Part shown: piece after piece, positions 46,382-56,495 of the stretch
Layout: each line of letters begins with the position of its first letter
How positions within the stretch are numbered: position 1 is the stretch's first letter
DNA from: Ferrimonas sediminum
Lineage (GTDB): Bacteria; Pseudomonadota; Gammaproteobacteria; Enterobacterales; Shewanellaceae
NCBI RefSeq assembly: GCF_900100175.1
Contig: NZ_FNEM01000003.1
Location: forward strand, 297,757 to 361,756
Direction of reading: 5' to 3'
Length of the DNA stretch: 64,000 bases
Notes under the pieces: model-generated
The model's input: only the letters and a program-made list of their open reading frames with translations
Databases searched by the model: none
Told to the model about the DNA's origin: nothing
Translations under genes and position numbers: made by a program

Positions 46382-47575
46382 ATGAAACCCGGCTCCCTCA
46401 CCACCCACACCATCGAACGAATCGCCAGCGTCTCGTCACTGCTGATTCTGCTGGCCGCCTGGGTGTTAGGCGGACTGCGCATCGCCGATCAGCAACAGCA
46501 GCAACTGGCCAGCCTGTTGCCCCCCTCCACCACCCTTGAAGAAACCGCAACGGATCGCTTCGCCCTTTTCAACCAAGACGGTCACCAGAGTGGCTGGCTA
46601 ACCCTGGGCCGGGGCAATGGCTATGGCGGCTCCACCACCCTGGCCAGCCAGATCTCCATGGACGGGCGGATCCAGCAACTGGCGGTGCTCAGCATCAAAG
46701 ACACCCGATCCTATGTAGACAAGGTGGTGGATGCCAAGCTATTACAGCCTCTGCTGGGGCAGCCACTGTCCAATCCCCCGAGCATCGATGCCATCAGTGG
46801 CGCCACCATCACCTCCAACGCCCTGCTGCATGCCATTGCCACCGCCCATGCCAATGCCGAAGCGGCGCTGAACGGCCAGCCGGTGCCAAGCCTCCCATCC
46901 GCTCACTTCGCCTTAGGTTGGGTCAACCTGCTGGCCATCACCCTGTTTGCTGCCGCCATCGCCATCAACCGCTCCCGCCACCGACACAAGAACCGTTGGC
47001 AATGGGCACTGATGCTCACCGCCCTATTCGGCTTGGGGTTTAGCTCTGCGGCACTGTTCTCCTCGTCCACCTTAGGGATGTTGCTCGCCGCCGACTGGAT
47101 CAAAGGCCTTGGCAGCTACACGCCCATGCTGTTGTTGATCCTGACTCTGGGGTATCTGCTGTGCTTTAACCGCAACCTCTATTGCCAGAGCCTGTGCCCC
47201 TTCGGCACCGCCCAACAATGCCTGGGCAAAGTCGGCAATGCCAAAGCCGCAACCCCCAAACACAGCCTGTTTCGCTGGATTCCGCGACTGCTGCTGCTGA
47301 CAGCTCTGAGCTTAGGTCTTTACTATCGCAACCCGGCTGGCTTCAGCTACGAGCCGTTCGCCATCCTGTTTGGCTTCACCGGTTCACTGGCCCTATTCGC
47401 CCTGACAGTACTGGTGCTACTGACCTCATTGATGGTTCATCGCCCCTGGTGCAAGACGCTGTGTCCGATAGGTCCGCTGACCGAGTATCTGATGTTCAAC
47501 AAAAACTGGCTCAGGAAGACCCTCAACCATCGTCGTCGCCCACGCCGGCGTATCGCCAGCCGAACCCTGGAGTAA
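46382..47575 (+). CDS. rdhC: NosR/RdhC-like FMN-binding membrane protein (set 2)
   Basis: The protein has 397 residues from the ATG at 46382 (GAGG 6 nt upstream). An N-terminal helix precedes a periplasmic FMN domain with DAISGATITS. Membrane helices and two CxxxCP motifs follow (YCQSLCPF, WCKTLCPI), then a strongly basic C-terminus (RRRPRRR). It has the same architecture as the set 1 protein and a presumed electron-transfer or maturation role. It begins 47 bp after rdhB and ends 5 bp before the next small gene. Confidence 0.85.
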   Translation: MKPGSLTTHTIERIASVSSLLILLAAWVLGGLRIADQQQQQLASLLPPSTTLEETATDRFALFNQDGHQSGWLTLGRGNGYGGSTTLASQISMDGRIQQLAVLSIKDTRSYVDKVVDAKLLQPLLGQPLSNPPSIDAISGATITSNALLHAIATAHANAEAALNGQPVPSLPSAHFALGWVNLLAITLFAAAIAINRSRHRHKNRWQWALMLTALFGLGFSSAALFSSSTLGMLLAADWIKGLGSYTPMLLLILTLGYLLCFNRNLYCQSLCPFGTAQQCLGKVGNAKAATPKHSLFRWIPRLLLLTALSLGLYYRNPAGFSYEPFAILFGFTGSLALFALTVLVLLTSLMVHRPWCKTLCPIGPLTEYLMFNKNWLRKTLNHRRRPRRRIASRTLE

Positions 47576-47580
47576 TTCCC

Positions 47581-47826
47581 GTGAGACAACAAATCATTAC
47601 CGTGTTTTATCTGGTATCGGCACTGCTGATTGTGGCTATCCTCGCCGCACAGTGGCAGCGGCAGCAGGCCGCCAGTGCCGCCACCACCCCCCAGCTGCGC
47701 TTCGTCCATACCGCGTCACCGACACCGAAGGAGAGGCCGCAAAATGACACCATGAAACGAACGGTCAGCGAGTTCATAGACAGCGAGTCTGAACTGCTGG
47801 AGTACTACCAGCAGGGACGCCAATAA
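47581..47826 (+). CDS. 81-residue membrane-anchored protein ending the rdh2 gene set
   Basis: A GTG start at 47581 has GGAG 8 nt upstream. Residues 1-24 form one helix (IITVFYLVSALLIVAILAA), followed by a Gln/Ala linker and an acidic tail with SEFIDSESELLEYYQQ. I do not recognise the family. It is positioned like the 48-residue single-span protein of the set 1 operon, though longer and without clear similarity. Confidence 0.65.
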   Translation: MRQQIITVFYLVSALLIVAILAAQWQRQQAASAATTPQLRFVHTASPTPKERPQNDTMKRTVSEFIDSESELLEYYQQGRQ

Positions 47827-47917
47827 CGTGTGCCAACCCGATACCACCATGGTCCTGCCGGGAGTGAATTCTCCCTGCGGGGGTCAACACCAAGATGCCG
47901 ATGAAGGGAGCCAAGCC

Positions 47918-48682
47918 ATGAGCCTGCACTCACCCCATTCCGCCGTGTTCGCCACAGAAGCAACCTCTTTACCCGCCACATCGGCCATCGATCAACGGCT
48001 CGCCGAACTGCGCGACCGGTTTGGCTGCGCCGATCTGTGTTACTACTACGACCTGACGTCCCTGGATCAGTGGAGTGTCGGCAGCCTGGAGAAAGCCAAG
48101 CTCATCAAAAAGATGACCAAAAGACGCAACCTGTTTACCAGCTCAGGCGCCGCGCGCAAGCTGTGGCAGGATCAAAGCCGCTGCTACCACAGCGCCGAAG
48201 AGGATCTTCAGGCGATGTTTGACCAGCCCAGCCACCACTGGAATCTGGGCCCGAGCCAGAGCCCGTTGAGAAAATCCCTCTACCGCCACGGCTATCAGCA
48301 CAAACTCACGCTGTCCTTCCCCTGTCCACTGACCACAGCCATGACCGGGCGTTTTACCCTGCTGTTTGCCAACAGTGGTGAGTATCAACGCGCTCAGGAT
48401 TGCCAGGAAGCCCTGAAAACCGAACTGCAGATGACTAACCTGCGTCTCTCTCTGGACTACTCCCGCGACATCAATCCACTGGTGGATTACAACATCATCA
48501 GCCCGGTTTCCAGCTACGTACTGAGGTTACTGGCAAACGGTCACAGCCGCGAAACCATGGCTCAGACAATGAACCTGACTCTGCGGGGCATCGATTATCA
48601 CATCGGCGTATTAAAACAATCGCTGCAGGCCAGCAACATCGCCAACCTGATCGACAGGGGCAACAAGGTCCGGCTGTTGTAG
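47918..48682 (+). CDS. LuxR-type transcriptional regulator
   Basis: The protein has 254 residues from the ATG at 47918 (GGGAG 7 nt upstream; the open frame to GTG 47828 is less likely). The C-terminal about 65 residues form a LuxR-like helix-turn-helix (SSYVLRLLANGHSRETMAQ, then LTLRGIDYHIGVLKQ). The N-terminal domain is of unclear ligand type, possibly autoinducer-domain-like. It lies about 90 bp after the small membrane gene on the same strand and could be in the rdh2 operon, making it a candidate regulator. Confidence 0.78.
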   Translation: MSLHSPHSAVFATEATSLPATSAIDQRLAELRDRFGCADLCYYYDLTSLDQWSVGSLEKAKLIKKMTKRRNLFTSSGAARKLWQDQSRCYHSAEEDLQAMFDQPSHHWNLGPSQSPLRKSLYRHGYQHKLTLSFPCPLTTAMTGRFTLLFANSGEYQRAQDCQEALKTELQMTNLRLSLDYSRDINPLVDYNIISPVSSYVLRLLANGHSRETMAQTMNLTLRGIDYHIGVLKQSLQASNIANLIDRGNKVRLL

Positions 48683-48683
48683 A

Positions 48684-49565
48684 CTATTTAGGGATCGCCA
48701 CCGCGTGGCGACTGAGGCTGCGGAACTCAGAAGGCGTCATATCGGTGTGATGACGGAAAAACTTGGTCATATTGGTGGCTTCAATGAAACCGGTATTCGT
48801 GGCAATGGCACAGATAGACAAATCGCTGTACGCCAGCAACCGCTTCAACTCCAGCAGGGTGCGTGAATCCAGCATCTGCTTGGCTGACAGGCCAGCATTG
48901 TCCCTGGCCACTTTATTCAGCTGTTTGACGCTTTTCCCCATTCTCTGGGCGTAATCGCCGACACTGCGGCTGATCTTAAACCGAGTTTCGATCAACTCAA
49001 TGAACTGCCTGAAAGCGGCATCGGCGACCAATGAATCCGAGCGGTTGGCCGCCTGACGCTGATAGCGAACCACGGTTTTCAGCAACACAATGCGCAACAG
49101 GCCGCGCACAATCTCGGCCTCAAACTGGGGCTCTGGCAGCGAGTACTCCCGAAACAACTCCTCAAACAAGGCATCGACACTGGGATCGCAATTCTCAATA
49201 CAGGAGACCTGAGAGTAAGCGTTCACCAACTCCTGCTCGTAGCCGTCATTGACGCCATTGCTAAACAGATCGTCGTCAAAGGTAATCAGATAACCATCGA
49301 TGTGTTCATTCAGTTCAAAATAATGAACCTGATACTTGGACAGACACAGCAGGGTGCCAGGCTGCAGTTTATACAGCTTGTAATCAATGAAGTGCTCCCC
49401 CTCGCCCTTGTTGATGTAGACCAGAGCATTGAACTGAATCCGGTGCGGCAACCGAAACGCATCCCGTTCCCAGGTCTCCAGAAAGTTTCGGATTTTGTAG
49501 ATAGAGAAGTTGATCGGCTTGGGGCCAAACTCTGAACTTACCGACTTAATCTCTGCATCAACCAT
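48684..49565 (-). CDS. AraC-family transcriptional regulator
   Basis: The protein has 293 residues from the ATG at 49565 (TTG 49583 is an alternative; neither has a clear ribosome site). The N-terminal cupin-like sensor (RIQFNALVYINKGEGEHFIDY) is followed by two helix-turn-helix motifs in the last 100 residues (VGDYAQRMGKSVKQLNKVAR and IATNTGFIEATNMTKFFRHH). It ends 1 bp from the convergent LuxR-type gene. Target unknown; it may mark the edge of the accessory block. Confidence 0.88.
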   Translation of the reverse strand: MVDAEIKSVSSEFGPKPINFSIYKIRNFLETWERDAFRLPHRIQFNALVYINKGEGEHFIDYKLYKLQPGTLLCLSKYQVHYFELNEHIDGYLITFDDDLFSNGVNDGYEQELVNAYSQVSCIENCDPSVDALFEELFREYSLPEPQFEAEIVRGLLRIVLLKTVVRYQRQAANRSDSLVADAAFRQFIELIETRFKISRSVGDYAQRMGKSVKQLNKVARDNAGLSAKQMLDSRTLLELKRLLAYSDLSICAIATNTGFIEATNMTKFFRHHTDMTPSEFRSLSRHAVAIPK

Positions 49566-49680
49566 TGGAAGGATCTTTAGCAATAATCACGATCTGGATT
49601 ATAACAAAAAATCACCAGCGACAGGACTCAGGCCCCGGTTCTGAGAACCCGGTCGCGGCTAAAAAAACACGCAATGGCGG

Positions 49681-49932
49681 TCAGGGGTTGCCGGCCTTTG
49701 AGCACGGCGGCATCCACCGGGGTGCCGACACCAACGGCGTCAGGGTGGTCCGATCCTCCCGGGTCAACTGATGGCCATAATGGCGGTACAGCGCGTTGAG
49801 ATAATAACCGGGAATACGGCGAGCCTGGCGCAGGCCATACAGGTGACTTAAACGGGTCTGCGTGGTTAGCGCCAATGAAGAGCAGGGAATCCCCCGCCTG
49901 GCCAATAGCCTGAAAAATGCCCGTCCGTCCAT
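49681..49932 (-). CDS. Uncertain small protein
   Basis: An 83-codon frame lies downstream of gsk on the same strand, beyond the gsk terminator. The product is basic (many Arg) and mostly helical with no domain I recognise. There is only a weak ribosome site. It could be a gene remnant or chance frame. Confidence 0.3.
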   Translation of the reverse strand: MDGRAFFRLLARRGIPCSSLALTTQTRLSHLYGLRQARRIPGYYLNALYRHYGHQLTREDRTTLTPLVSAPRWMPPCSKAGNP

Positions 49933-50041
49933 AGAATTGCCCGATGCCGTTGAAACACGCCGGGCATTATCGCCAGTGAGTATGACAGCCAGGCAGCAAA
50001 AATATGATCCAGCTTGTCATAACCCAATGACCATAAAAAAA

Positions 50042-50066
50042 ACGCCCCAAGCATGGCTTGGGGCGT
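50042..50066 (-). terminator. Terminator of gsk
   Basis: ACGCCCCAAGC (50042-50052) pairs with GCTTGGGGCGT (50056-50066) around ATG, with a seven-T run on the minus strand. Confidence 0.9.
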
Positions 50067-50106
50067 CATTATGTCAATCTCAACCTGTGGGGGCAGGGCT
50101 GCGCGA

Positions 50107-51408
50107 TTACCGCTCCCAGTACGCCTCTTCCAGGCTGTCTTCCCGCTCGGGCAGTGCCCGGGACAAACGCGGAGAGTGCTGGGCCAGCACTTCGTAGCTG
50201 ACCCGGTTAGCGTACTTACAGATCTGGGCAAACGAGGAGTAGCACAGGCCATCAAAGCGGTGTTTGCTGGAGGTCGGCAGGTTGGTTCTGTGGTAGAAGT
50301 TGGCCGCCATGTCATGCAGCAGGGCCGACAGGGCGCCGTCACCGGCGCCGTTGGTGTTGCGAATCTTCTCCGGTCCGCCCATAAACGGCGCAATGTGGGA
50401 GAACACCTTCAGCGGCTCGGCGCAGTCGCTCTTACGCATCGGGCGTGAGAACTCATAGTGGTTGAACTCCGGGATCGAACCCGGCAGCAGGGTGTGCGAG
50501 GTTTCGCGCTTGGTCTCTTCGCTGGTGTAACCAGCCATATAGAGTCCCGCCGGCCCGGCGGTGCACAGCACCAGATCACACCAGTCCAACGCCTTTTCAC
50601 ACGCCAGCAGAATGTCATTTTCGCCGGTCAGCGCTTCCGCCTCTTCCTCATTCATCGCCAGCACCGTGACGTGCTCATTGATGAAGGATTGCCACCACTG
50701 CGGATCTTCCTCAATCAGGAAGCGGGTTCCCAGGGTCAGTACCACAGGTACCCCGGCCGACTTGGCATAATCGATGGCGGCCATGGCCGCATCGGTGATG
50801 GGGTCGCCACCGGCTCGCATCAGGTAGGCGGTCAGCACCAGAGCCGCACCGGACTGGACCAGAGTCTCATCGATGTACTCCGGAGTCAGCTTATCCATGG
50901 CCCCTTTGGAGATGGCAAAGGTGCGCTCACCACAGTCCGAGATCAGCGTAAAGCAGCGACCAATCGGCCCTTCCACCGGCTCCAGGTGATCCAGGTCGAC
51001 CCGTGAAGAGGTGTTGCACAGATAACGGTAGGCGTAACTGCCAATAAGAATGTTGCGACTCATCACCCCGAACAGCACCGAACGGTCGTCGGCCAGGGTG
51101 GAGTAGTTGTGCAGGGTGTTGCCGATGGTGCCACCGGCAAATTCATTGGAGATCAGCGCACGCTGCTTAAGCTCGTCATACAGGGCGTGGGCGGTGGCGT
51201 CGTCGATCAGCATCGAGTTGCCCTTTCGCAAACCATGACGAGCGATAAAGTCGTCGTCTACCTTGGCCTCAATGTCCACCAGAGTCTGGTCGATACCGGT
51301 GATGTGGGTATGTTTGGGACGAATAACCGGGTTCAGTTCATTGGTAAGGGGGTCCCGAGCATCTACCGGAAAGTAGTGCTTAGACTTGCGTTGGCCAGGG
51401 AATTTCAT
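50107..51408 (-). CDS. gsk: Inosine-guanosine kinase
   Basis: This 433-residue PfkB/ribokinase-family enzyme has the signature NTNGAGDGALSALLHD near the C-terminus and an N-terminal FAGGTIGNT substrate segment. Length matches E. coli Gsk (434). It phosphorylates guanosine and inosine to nucleotides in purine salvage. It sits next to hemH as in E. coli. Confidence 0.93.
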   Translation of the reverse strand: MKFPGQRKSKHYFPVDARDPLTNELNPVIRPKHTHITGIDQTLVDIEAKVDDDFIARHGLRKGNSMLIDDATAHALYDELKQRALISNEFAGGTIGNTLHNYSTLADDRSVLFGVMSRNILIGSYAYRYLCNTSSRVDLDHLEPVEGPIGRCFTLISDCGERTFAISKGAMDKLTPEYIDETLVQSGAALVLTAYLMRAGGDPITDAAMAAIDYAKSAGVPVVLTLGTRFLIEEDPQWWQSFINEHVTVLAMNEEEAEALTGENDILLACEKALDWCDLVLCTAGPAGLYMAGYTSEETKRETSHTLLPGSIPEFNHYEFSRPMRKSDCAEPLKVFSHIAPFMGGPEKIRNTNGAGDGALSALLHDMAANFYHRTNLPTSSKHRFDGLCYSSFAQICKYANRVSYEVLAQHSPRLSRALPEREDSLEEAYWER

Positions 51409-51552
51409 TGCGCGTCAACCGTGCTGATAGCGAAACATCCATGCAGTGTAGACCCCGCCTCGCGCCTACGCGCGCCCTGGCAGGACTGCCCGAATCCGAA
51501 GCGCAAAGTGCGCCCCGGAATGGCGGGCGATTCTAGCAGTTGACCGTGGCAA

Positions 51553-52539
51553 TTACCAGTTCTGCATCTCCTTCTGAACCAGCTCGCTCATCATCGCGAT
51601 GTGATCAGGCTCCGCATTCAGGCAGGGAATAAAGTGATAGGCCTCGCCGCCGGCGGCCAGAAACTCGCTCTTGCCTTCGATGGCGATCTCCTCCAGGGTT
51701 TCCAGGCAGTCCACCGAGAAGGCGGGGGTAATGATGTCGATGGACTTCACTCCCTGCTGCGGCAAGGCTTCCAACGTTTCGTCGGTATAGGGCGTCAGCC
51801 ACTCCTCTTTACCGAAACGGCTCTGGAAACACACCATCCACTGCCCTTCGGACAAGCCCAGTCTGGCCGCCACCAGTTCGCCGGTGCGCAGACACTGGGA
51901 CTGATAGATGTCCCCCTCCTGAACGAAGCGTTTCGGCACCCCGTGGAAGGACATCAACAGCTTCTGGCCGCGACCGTGCTGATTCCAGTGGCTCTGAATG
52001 CTGTTGGCGAGGGCATCGATGTAGGCGGGATTGTCATGATAGTCGCGCACCATCCGCAGGTGGGGGAAGGTCCGCATGCCGGCAAACTCGCTGGCAATGG
52101 CGTCAAATGCGGCGCCGGAGGTGGAACAGGAGTACTGCGGAAACAGCGGCAGCAGCACCACCTTGTCGCAGCCCTGCTCGAGCAACTCATCCAGCCCCTG
52201 GCGCATCGAAGGCGCGCCATAGGTCATCCCCAGTGCTACCGGCACCGATTGCCCAACATCCTGCTGCAGTCGCGCCTGCAGCGCCTGCTGCTGCTCACGG
52301 GAGATCACCATCAACGGCGAGCCCCCCTCCTGCCACACTGACTGATAGGCCTTGGCGACCTTCTTCGGCCGAAACCGCAGCACAATGCCATTGAGAATGG
52401 GCAGCCATTGCCAGCGTGGCAGATCGACTACGCGGGGATCACTGAGAAATTGCTTCAAGAAAGCACGCACGGCGGGGGCGGTCGGGGCCTCGGGTGTTCC
52501 AAGGTTAACCAGCAGCACGCCGGTCTTGGTGTTTTGCAT
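51553..52539 (-). CDS. hemH: Ferrochelatase
   Basis: The protein has 328 residues from the ATG at 52539, where MQNTKTGVLLVNLGTPEAP aligns with the E. coli N-terminus; an ATG at 52554 is possible. The active-site His segment LLMSFHGVPKRF and the C-terminal FSVDCLETLEEI with the conserved Glu are present. It inserts ferrous iron into protoporphyrin IX, the last haem step, which supplies the many c-type cytochromes of this lifestyle. It is downstream of adk. Confidence 0.94.
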   Translation of the reverse strand: MQNTKTGVLLVNLGTPEAPTAPAVRAFLKQFLSDPRVVDLPRWQWLPILNGIVLRFRPKKVAKAYQSVWQEGGSPLMVISREQQQALQARLQQDVGQSVPVALGMTYGAPSMRQGLDELLEQGCDKVVLLPLFPQYSCSTSGAAFDAIASEFAGMRTFPHLRMVRDYHDNPAYIDALANSIQSHWNQHGRGQKLLMSFHGVPKRFVQEGDIYQSQCLRTGELVAARLGLSEGQWMVCFQSRFGKEEWLTPYTDETLEALPQQGVKSIDIITPAFSVDCLETLEEIAIEGKSEFLAAGGEAYHFIPCLNAEPDHIAMMSELVQKEMQNW

Positions 52540-52628
52540 ATCCCTGATGTCCATCAAACTGAGAGTGGGTTCGCTGTTATACGAAAGGCATTCGATTCCG
52601 TTCAGATTATCACTCTCATATATAACAA

Positions 52629-52654
52629 AAAAAGCCCGCTAGAGCGGGCTTTTT
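52629..52654. terminator. Terminator after adk
   Basis: AAAAAGCCCGC (52629-52639) pairs with GCGGGCTTTTT (52644-52654) around TAGA, with T-runs on both strands. Confidence 0.9.
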
Positions 52655-52704
52655 ATCTTAATCACACTTCGCAGTCGACCCCAGTCGACAGCGACTGCAG
52701 CTCA

Positions 52705-53424
<720 letters not shown>

Positions 53425-53547
53425 TTAAGGTAGACTTTCGGTTAATTCAGGACTGATTCTGGCACTAACAGGAGAAAATGATTGAGTTTTATACCTTTAC
53501 GGTCGCTTATCTCAGTGGCAGGTAAGTGGGCAATGGCGCTAAAAACA

Positions 53548-53574
53548 GACAAGCCGGTGAACCACCGGCTTGTC
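53548..53574 (-). terminator. Terminator after cnoX
   Basis: GACAAGCCGGT (53548-53558) pairs with ACCGGCTTGTC (53564-53574) around GAACC. TGTTTTT follows on the minus strand, about 25 bp past the cnoX stop. Confidence 0.85.
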
Positions 53575-53596
53575 ACAGCATGGCGTTTTCATGCCA

Positions 53597-54445
53597 TTAA
53601 TACAATAAGCTATACAGCTTTCTGCGATATTGGTTGGCAATGGGATCGCCCTGCCCCAGGGCATTGACGATGTCCATAAACACTTTGCGCGCCTCGCCAT
53701 CGGCAACGCTCATATCCCGCTTCAAAATCACAAACAGAGAAGACAGCGCCTCCTCCTGCCGACCCGCCTGATTGAAGGCGACCGCCAGGGCCACAACGGT
53801 ATCCACATCATCCGGGTTGGCATCCAGCTTGGCCTGCAAAGCCCGAATTTCCGGGGTATCCGCCGCTTCCAGCGCCAACTCCAGCTGCGCCATCAACGAG
53901 GTGTAGTGGCCATCCTGATCCGCCAGGGCCACCGTTGCCAGCAGCGGCTCGGCGTCCGATGCCCGTCCCAGTTGCAGATAGGTCTCGGCCAGGGCCAGCT
54001 TCACCGGTCCGTTGTCCTCTTCCAGCTGGGCCTCACGCAGCAGCGGCAGTGCCTCGGCAAACTGCTGCTGCGCCATCAACTGCCGCGCCTGCTCCAACTT
54101 GAGTTGCCACAGCTTCGGCAGGTATTTCTCCAGCAGTTGATCCACCATGGCATCGGGTTGAGGCCCGGCAAATCCGTCCACCGTCTGGCCCTGATTCAGC
54201 ACCAGCACCGTTGGCAAGGCCTGAATGCGGAAATACTGGGCCAGCTCCATCTGCGCATCGCAATCGACGTTGGCCAGCACAAACTGCCCCTGTCGCTCAT
54301 TGGCCAACTGAGTCAGCCTGGCGTTAGTGGGGTCACACTCAGGAGCCTGACGGGAGAAGAAATTCAGCACCACCGGCCGGCTCTGAGACGCCTCAACCAG
54401 TTGCTGAATATTTTGGGCATTCGCTTCGATGATGGATGCTTCCAT
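53597..54445 (-). CDS. cnoX: CnoX-type thioredoxin-fold chaperone
   Basis: The 282-residue protein has an N-terminal thioredoxin fold (residues 1 to about 110) whose active site is RQAPEC, retaining only one cysteine. C-terminal TPR repeats follow (about 115-282). This is the CnoX/YbbN plan: a chaperedoxin that holds oxidised clients for DnaK and GroEL and can form mixed disulfides. It lies between htpG and adk, which is not the E. coli location, and fits with the neighbouring chaperone gene. Confidence 0.87.
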   Translation of the reverse strand: MEASIIEANAQNIQQLVEASQSRPVVLNFFSRQAPECDPTNARLTQLANERQGQFVLANVDCDAQMELAQYFRIQALPTVLVLNQGQTVDGFAGPQPDAMVDQLLEKYLPKLWQLKLEQARQLMAQQQFAEALPLLREAQLEEDNGPVKLALAETYLQLGRASDAEPLLATVALADQDGHYTSLMAQLELALEAADTPEIRALQAKLDANPDDVDTVVALAVAFNQAGRQEEALSSLFVILKRDMSVADGEARKVFMDIVNALGQGDPIANQYRRKLYSLLY

Positions 54446-54498
54446 GTACGGGTCCTAAATGGCCGGAGCGAGGCTCCGGCTGTGACTGACAATATCGG

Positions 54499-56406
54499 TT
54501 ATTTGGAAAGTTCCAACCACAGGCTGTTCAGCTGAGTGACGAACTCGGACGGGTCTTCCAGACTGCCGCGCTCGGCCAACATCGCCTGGGACAACAGCAG
54601 CTCAGCCCACTTACCAAAGCGAGCCTCATCCTGCTCCTGCTCTAACTTAGCGACCAGAGGGTGCTCCATATTAAGCTCAAATACCGGTTTTACCTCCGGC
54701 ACCGGCTGGCCCATCGCCTTCATCATCTTCACCATCTGGCTCGACATGTCGTGCTCAGAGGTCACGATGCAGGAGGGGGAGTCGGTCAGGCGTTGAGACA
54801 GTTTCACCTCTTTCACCTTATCACCCAGAGCGTCTTTGAAACGGCTCAGCAGGCCTTCGTGCTCCTGAGTGGCTTTCTCCAGCTCGGCTTTCTCCTCCTC
54901 GGAGTCGCCCAGTTGCAGATCCCCCTGGGTCACGGAGATAAACTGCTTACCATCAAACTCGGTCAGGTGGTTCATCAGCCACTCGTCGATGCGCTCGGAC
55001 ATCAACAGCACTTCGATGCCTTTCTTGCGCAACAGCTCCAGATGCGGGCTGTTCTTGGCCGCCTGATAGCTGTCGGCCACGATGTAGTAGATCTTGTCCT
55101 GCCCCTCTTTGGCCCGCTCCAGGTAGTCGGTCAGAGACACGGTCTGGGCATCGCTGTCGGTATGGGTGGAGGCAAAACGCAGCAGCTTGGCGACCGCTTC
55201 GCGGTTGCTGTAGTCCTCTGCCGGTCCCTCTTTCAGGACGTTGCCAAACTCGTTCCAGAACTTCTGGTACTTGTCGGCGTCGTTCTTGGCCATCCGCTCC
55301 AGCATGGTCAGTACCCGCTTGGTCATGGCGCTGCGCAGACTCTGGGTCACCTTGTTGTCCTGCAGGATCTCGCGGGACACGTTCAGTGGCAGATCGTTGG
55401 AGTCGAGCAAGCCGCGGACAAAACGCAGGTACTGCGGCATAAACTGCTCGGCGTCGTCCATGATGAACACCCGCTGCACATACAGCTTCAGGCCGTGCTG
55501 ACGATCGCGGTTGAACATATCAAACGGCGCCCGTGACGGGATGTACAACAGTGAGGTGTACTCCTGCTTCCCCTCCACCTTGTTGTGCACCCAGGCCAGC
55601 GGGTCTTCAAAATCATGGGCGATGTGCTTGTAGAACTCCTGGTACTCCTGCTCGGAGATATCAGACTTACCGCGGGTCCACAGCGCGGTGGCCTTATTGA
55701 CCGCCTGCCACTGGCCCTCGGTGGCGGCAATGGTTTCGCCGTCCTGCTCACGCTCTGGCTCCCCGTCCTGCCACATCTCTACCGGAATGGAGATGTGATC
55801 GGAGTATTTGCCGATGATCGACTGCAGGCGCTGGCCGTCCAGAAACTCTTTTTCATCATCGCGAAGATGCAGGATGATGTCGGTGCCCCGTTGAGGCTTG
55901 TCGATGGTGGCTACGGTAAAGTCACCTTCACCCCGGGATTGCCACTCCACCCCGTCACTGACGGCTTGTGACGCGCCGCGGGAGCGTACGGTCACCTTGT
56001 CGGCGACGATAAAGGCGGAGTAGAAGCCCACCCCGAACTGTCCGATTAGCTGGGAATCTTTGGCAGAATCGCCGGACAATTGGGAGAAGAAGTCTGCGGT
56101 GCCGGACTTGGCGATGGTGCCGAGGTGCTCAATCACCTCATCCCGGCTCATGCCGATGCCATTGTCACTGATGGTCAGGGTGCCGGCGGTGGTATCAACG
56201 CTCAGGCGCACCTTGAGTTCACCGTCGCCGTCATAGAGGCCGGCATCGGACAGGGCCTTGTAGCGCAGTTTATCGGCGGCGTCGGCGGCGTTGGACACCA
56301 GCTCGCGCAAGAAGATTTCCTTGTTGGAATACAGAGAGTGGGTCATCAGCTTCAGCAGCTGAGAGACTTCCGTCTGAAAGCCATGGGTTTCCTGTTGCAC
56401 GGACAT
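54499..56406 (-). CDS. htpG: Molecular chaperone HtpG (Hsp90)
   Basis: The protein has 635 residues from the ATG at 56406 (AGGAG 8 nt upstream). The GHKL ATPase domain has the conserved [22 protein letters not shown] and [11 protein letters not shown]; middle and dimerisation domains follow. Bacterial Hsp90 helps remodel clients with DnaK. A good sigma-32 promoter lies just upstream. Position between adk and recR matches E. coli. Confidence 0.96.
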   Translation of the reverse strand: MSVQQETHGFQTEVSQLLKLMTHSLYSNKEIFLRELVSNAADAADKLRYKALSDAGLYDGDGELKVRLSVDTTAGTLTISDNGIGMSRDEVIEHLGTIAKSGTADFFSQLSGDSAKDSQLIGQFGVGFYSAFIVADKVTVRSRGASQAVSDGVEWQSRGEGDFTVATIDKPQRGTDIILHLRDDEKEFLDGQRLQSIIGKYSDHISIPVEMWQDGEPEREQDGETIAATEGQWQAVNKATALWTRGKSDISEQEYQEFYKHIAHDFEDPLAWVHNKVEGKQEYTSLLYIPSRAPFDMFNRDRQHGLKLYVQRVFIMDDAEQFMPQYLRFVRGLLDSNDLPLNVSREILQDNKVTQSLRSAMTKRVLTMLERMAKNDADKYQKFWNEFGNVLKEGPAEDYSNREAVAKLLRFASTHTDSDAQTVSLTDYLERAKEGQDKIYYIVADSYQAAKNSPHLELLRKKGIEVLLMSERIDEWLMNHLTEFDGKQFISVTQGDLQLGDSEEEKAELEKATQEHEGLLSRFKDALGDKVKEVKLSQRLTDSPSCIVTSEHDMSSQMVKMMKAMGQPVPEVKPVFELNMEHPLVAKLEQEQDEARFGKWAELLLSQAMLAERGSLEDPSEFVTQLNSLWLELSK

Positions 56407-56453
56407 TCGTTGTTCTCCTAGAGTTCGCTCGTTCAATGTCGTCTAACAATCAG

Positions 56454-56479
56454 ATGGGGACGACCAGAGCGAATTCAAG
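56454..56479 (-). promoter_or_regulatory. Sigma-32 heat-shock promoter of htpG
   Basis: On the minus strand CTTGAA (56479-56474) and CCCCAT (56459-56454) are separated by 14 nt, matching the RpoH consensus. The predicted transcription start leaves a leader of about 40 nt before the htpG ATG. Confidence 0.78.
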
Positions 56480-56495
56480 CAATTCCAGTAAGAAA

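Noticed and set aside
52598..52618. A Fur-box-like string (GATAATC core) upstream of hemH
   Set aside because: About 12 of 19 consensus positions match, which is expected by chance in AT-rich sequence.
53482..53667. Short plus-strand frame between adk and cnoX
   Set aside because: It overlaps the cnoX terminator and cnoX 3' end and has no domain or ribosome site.
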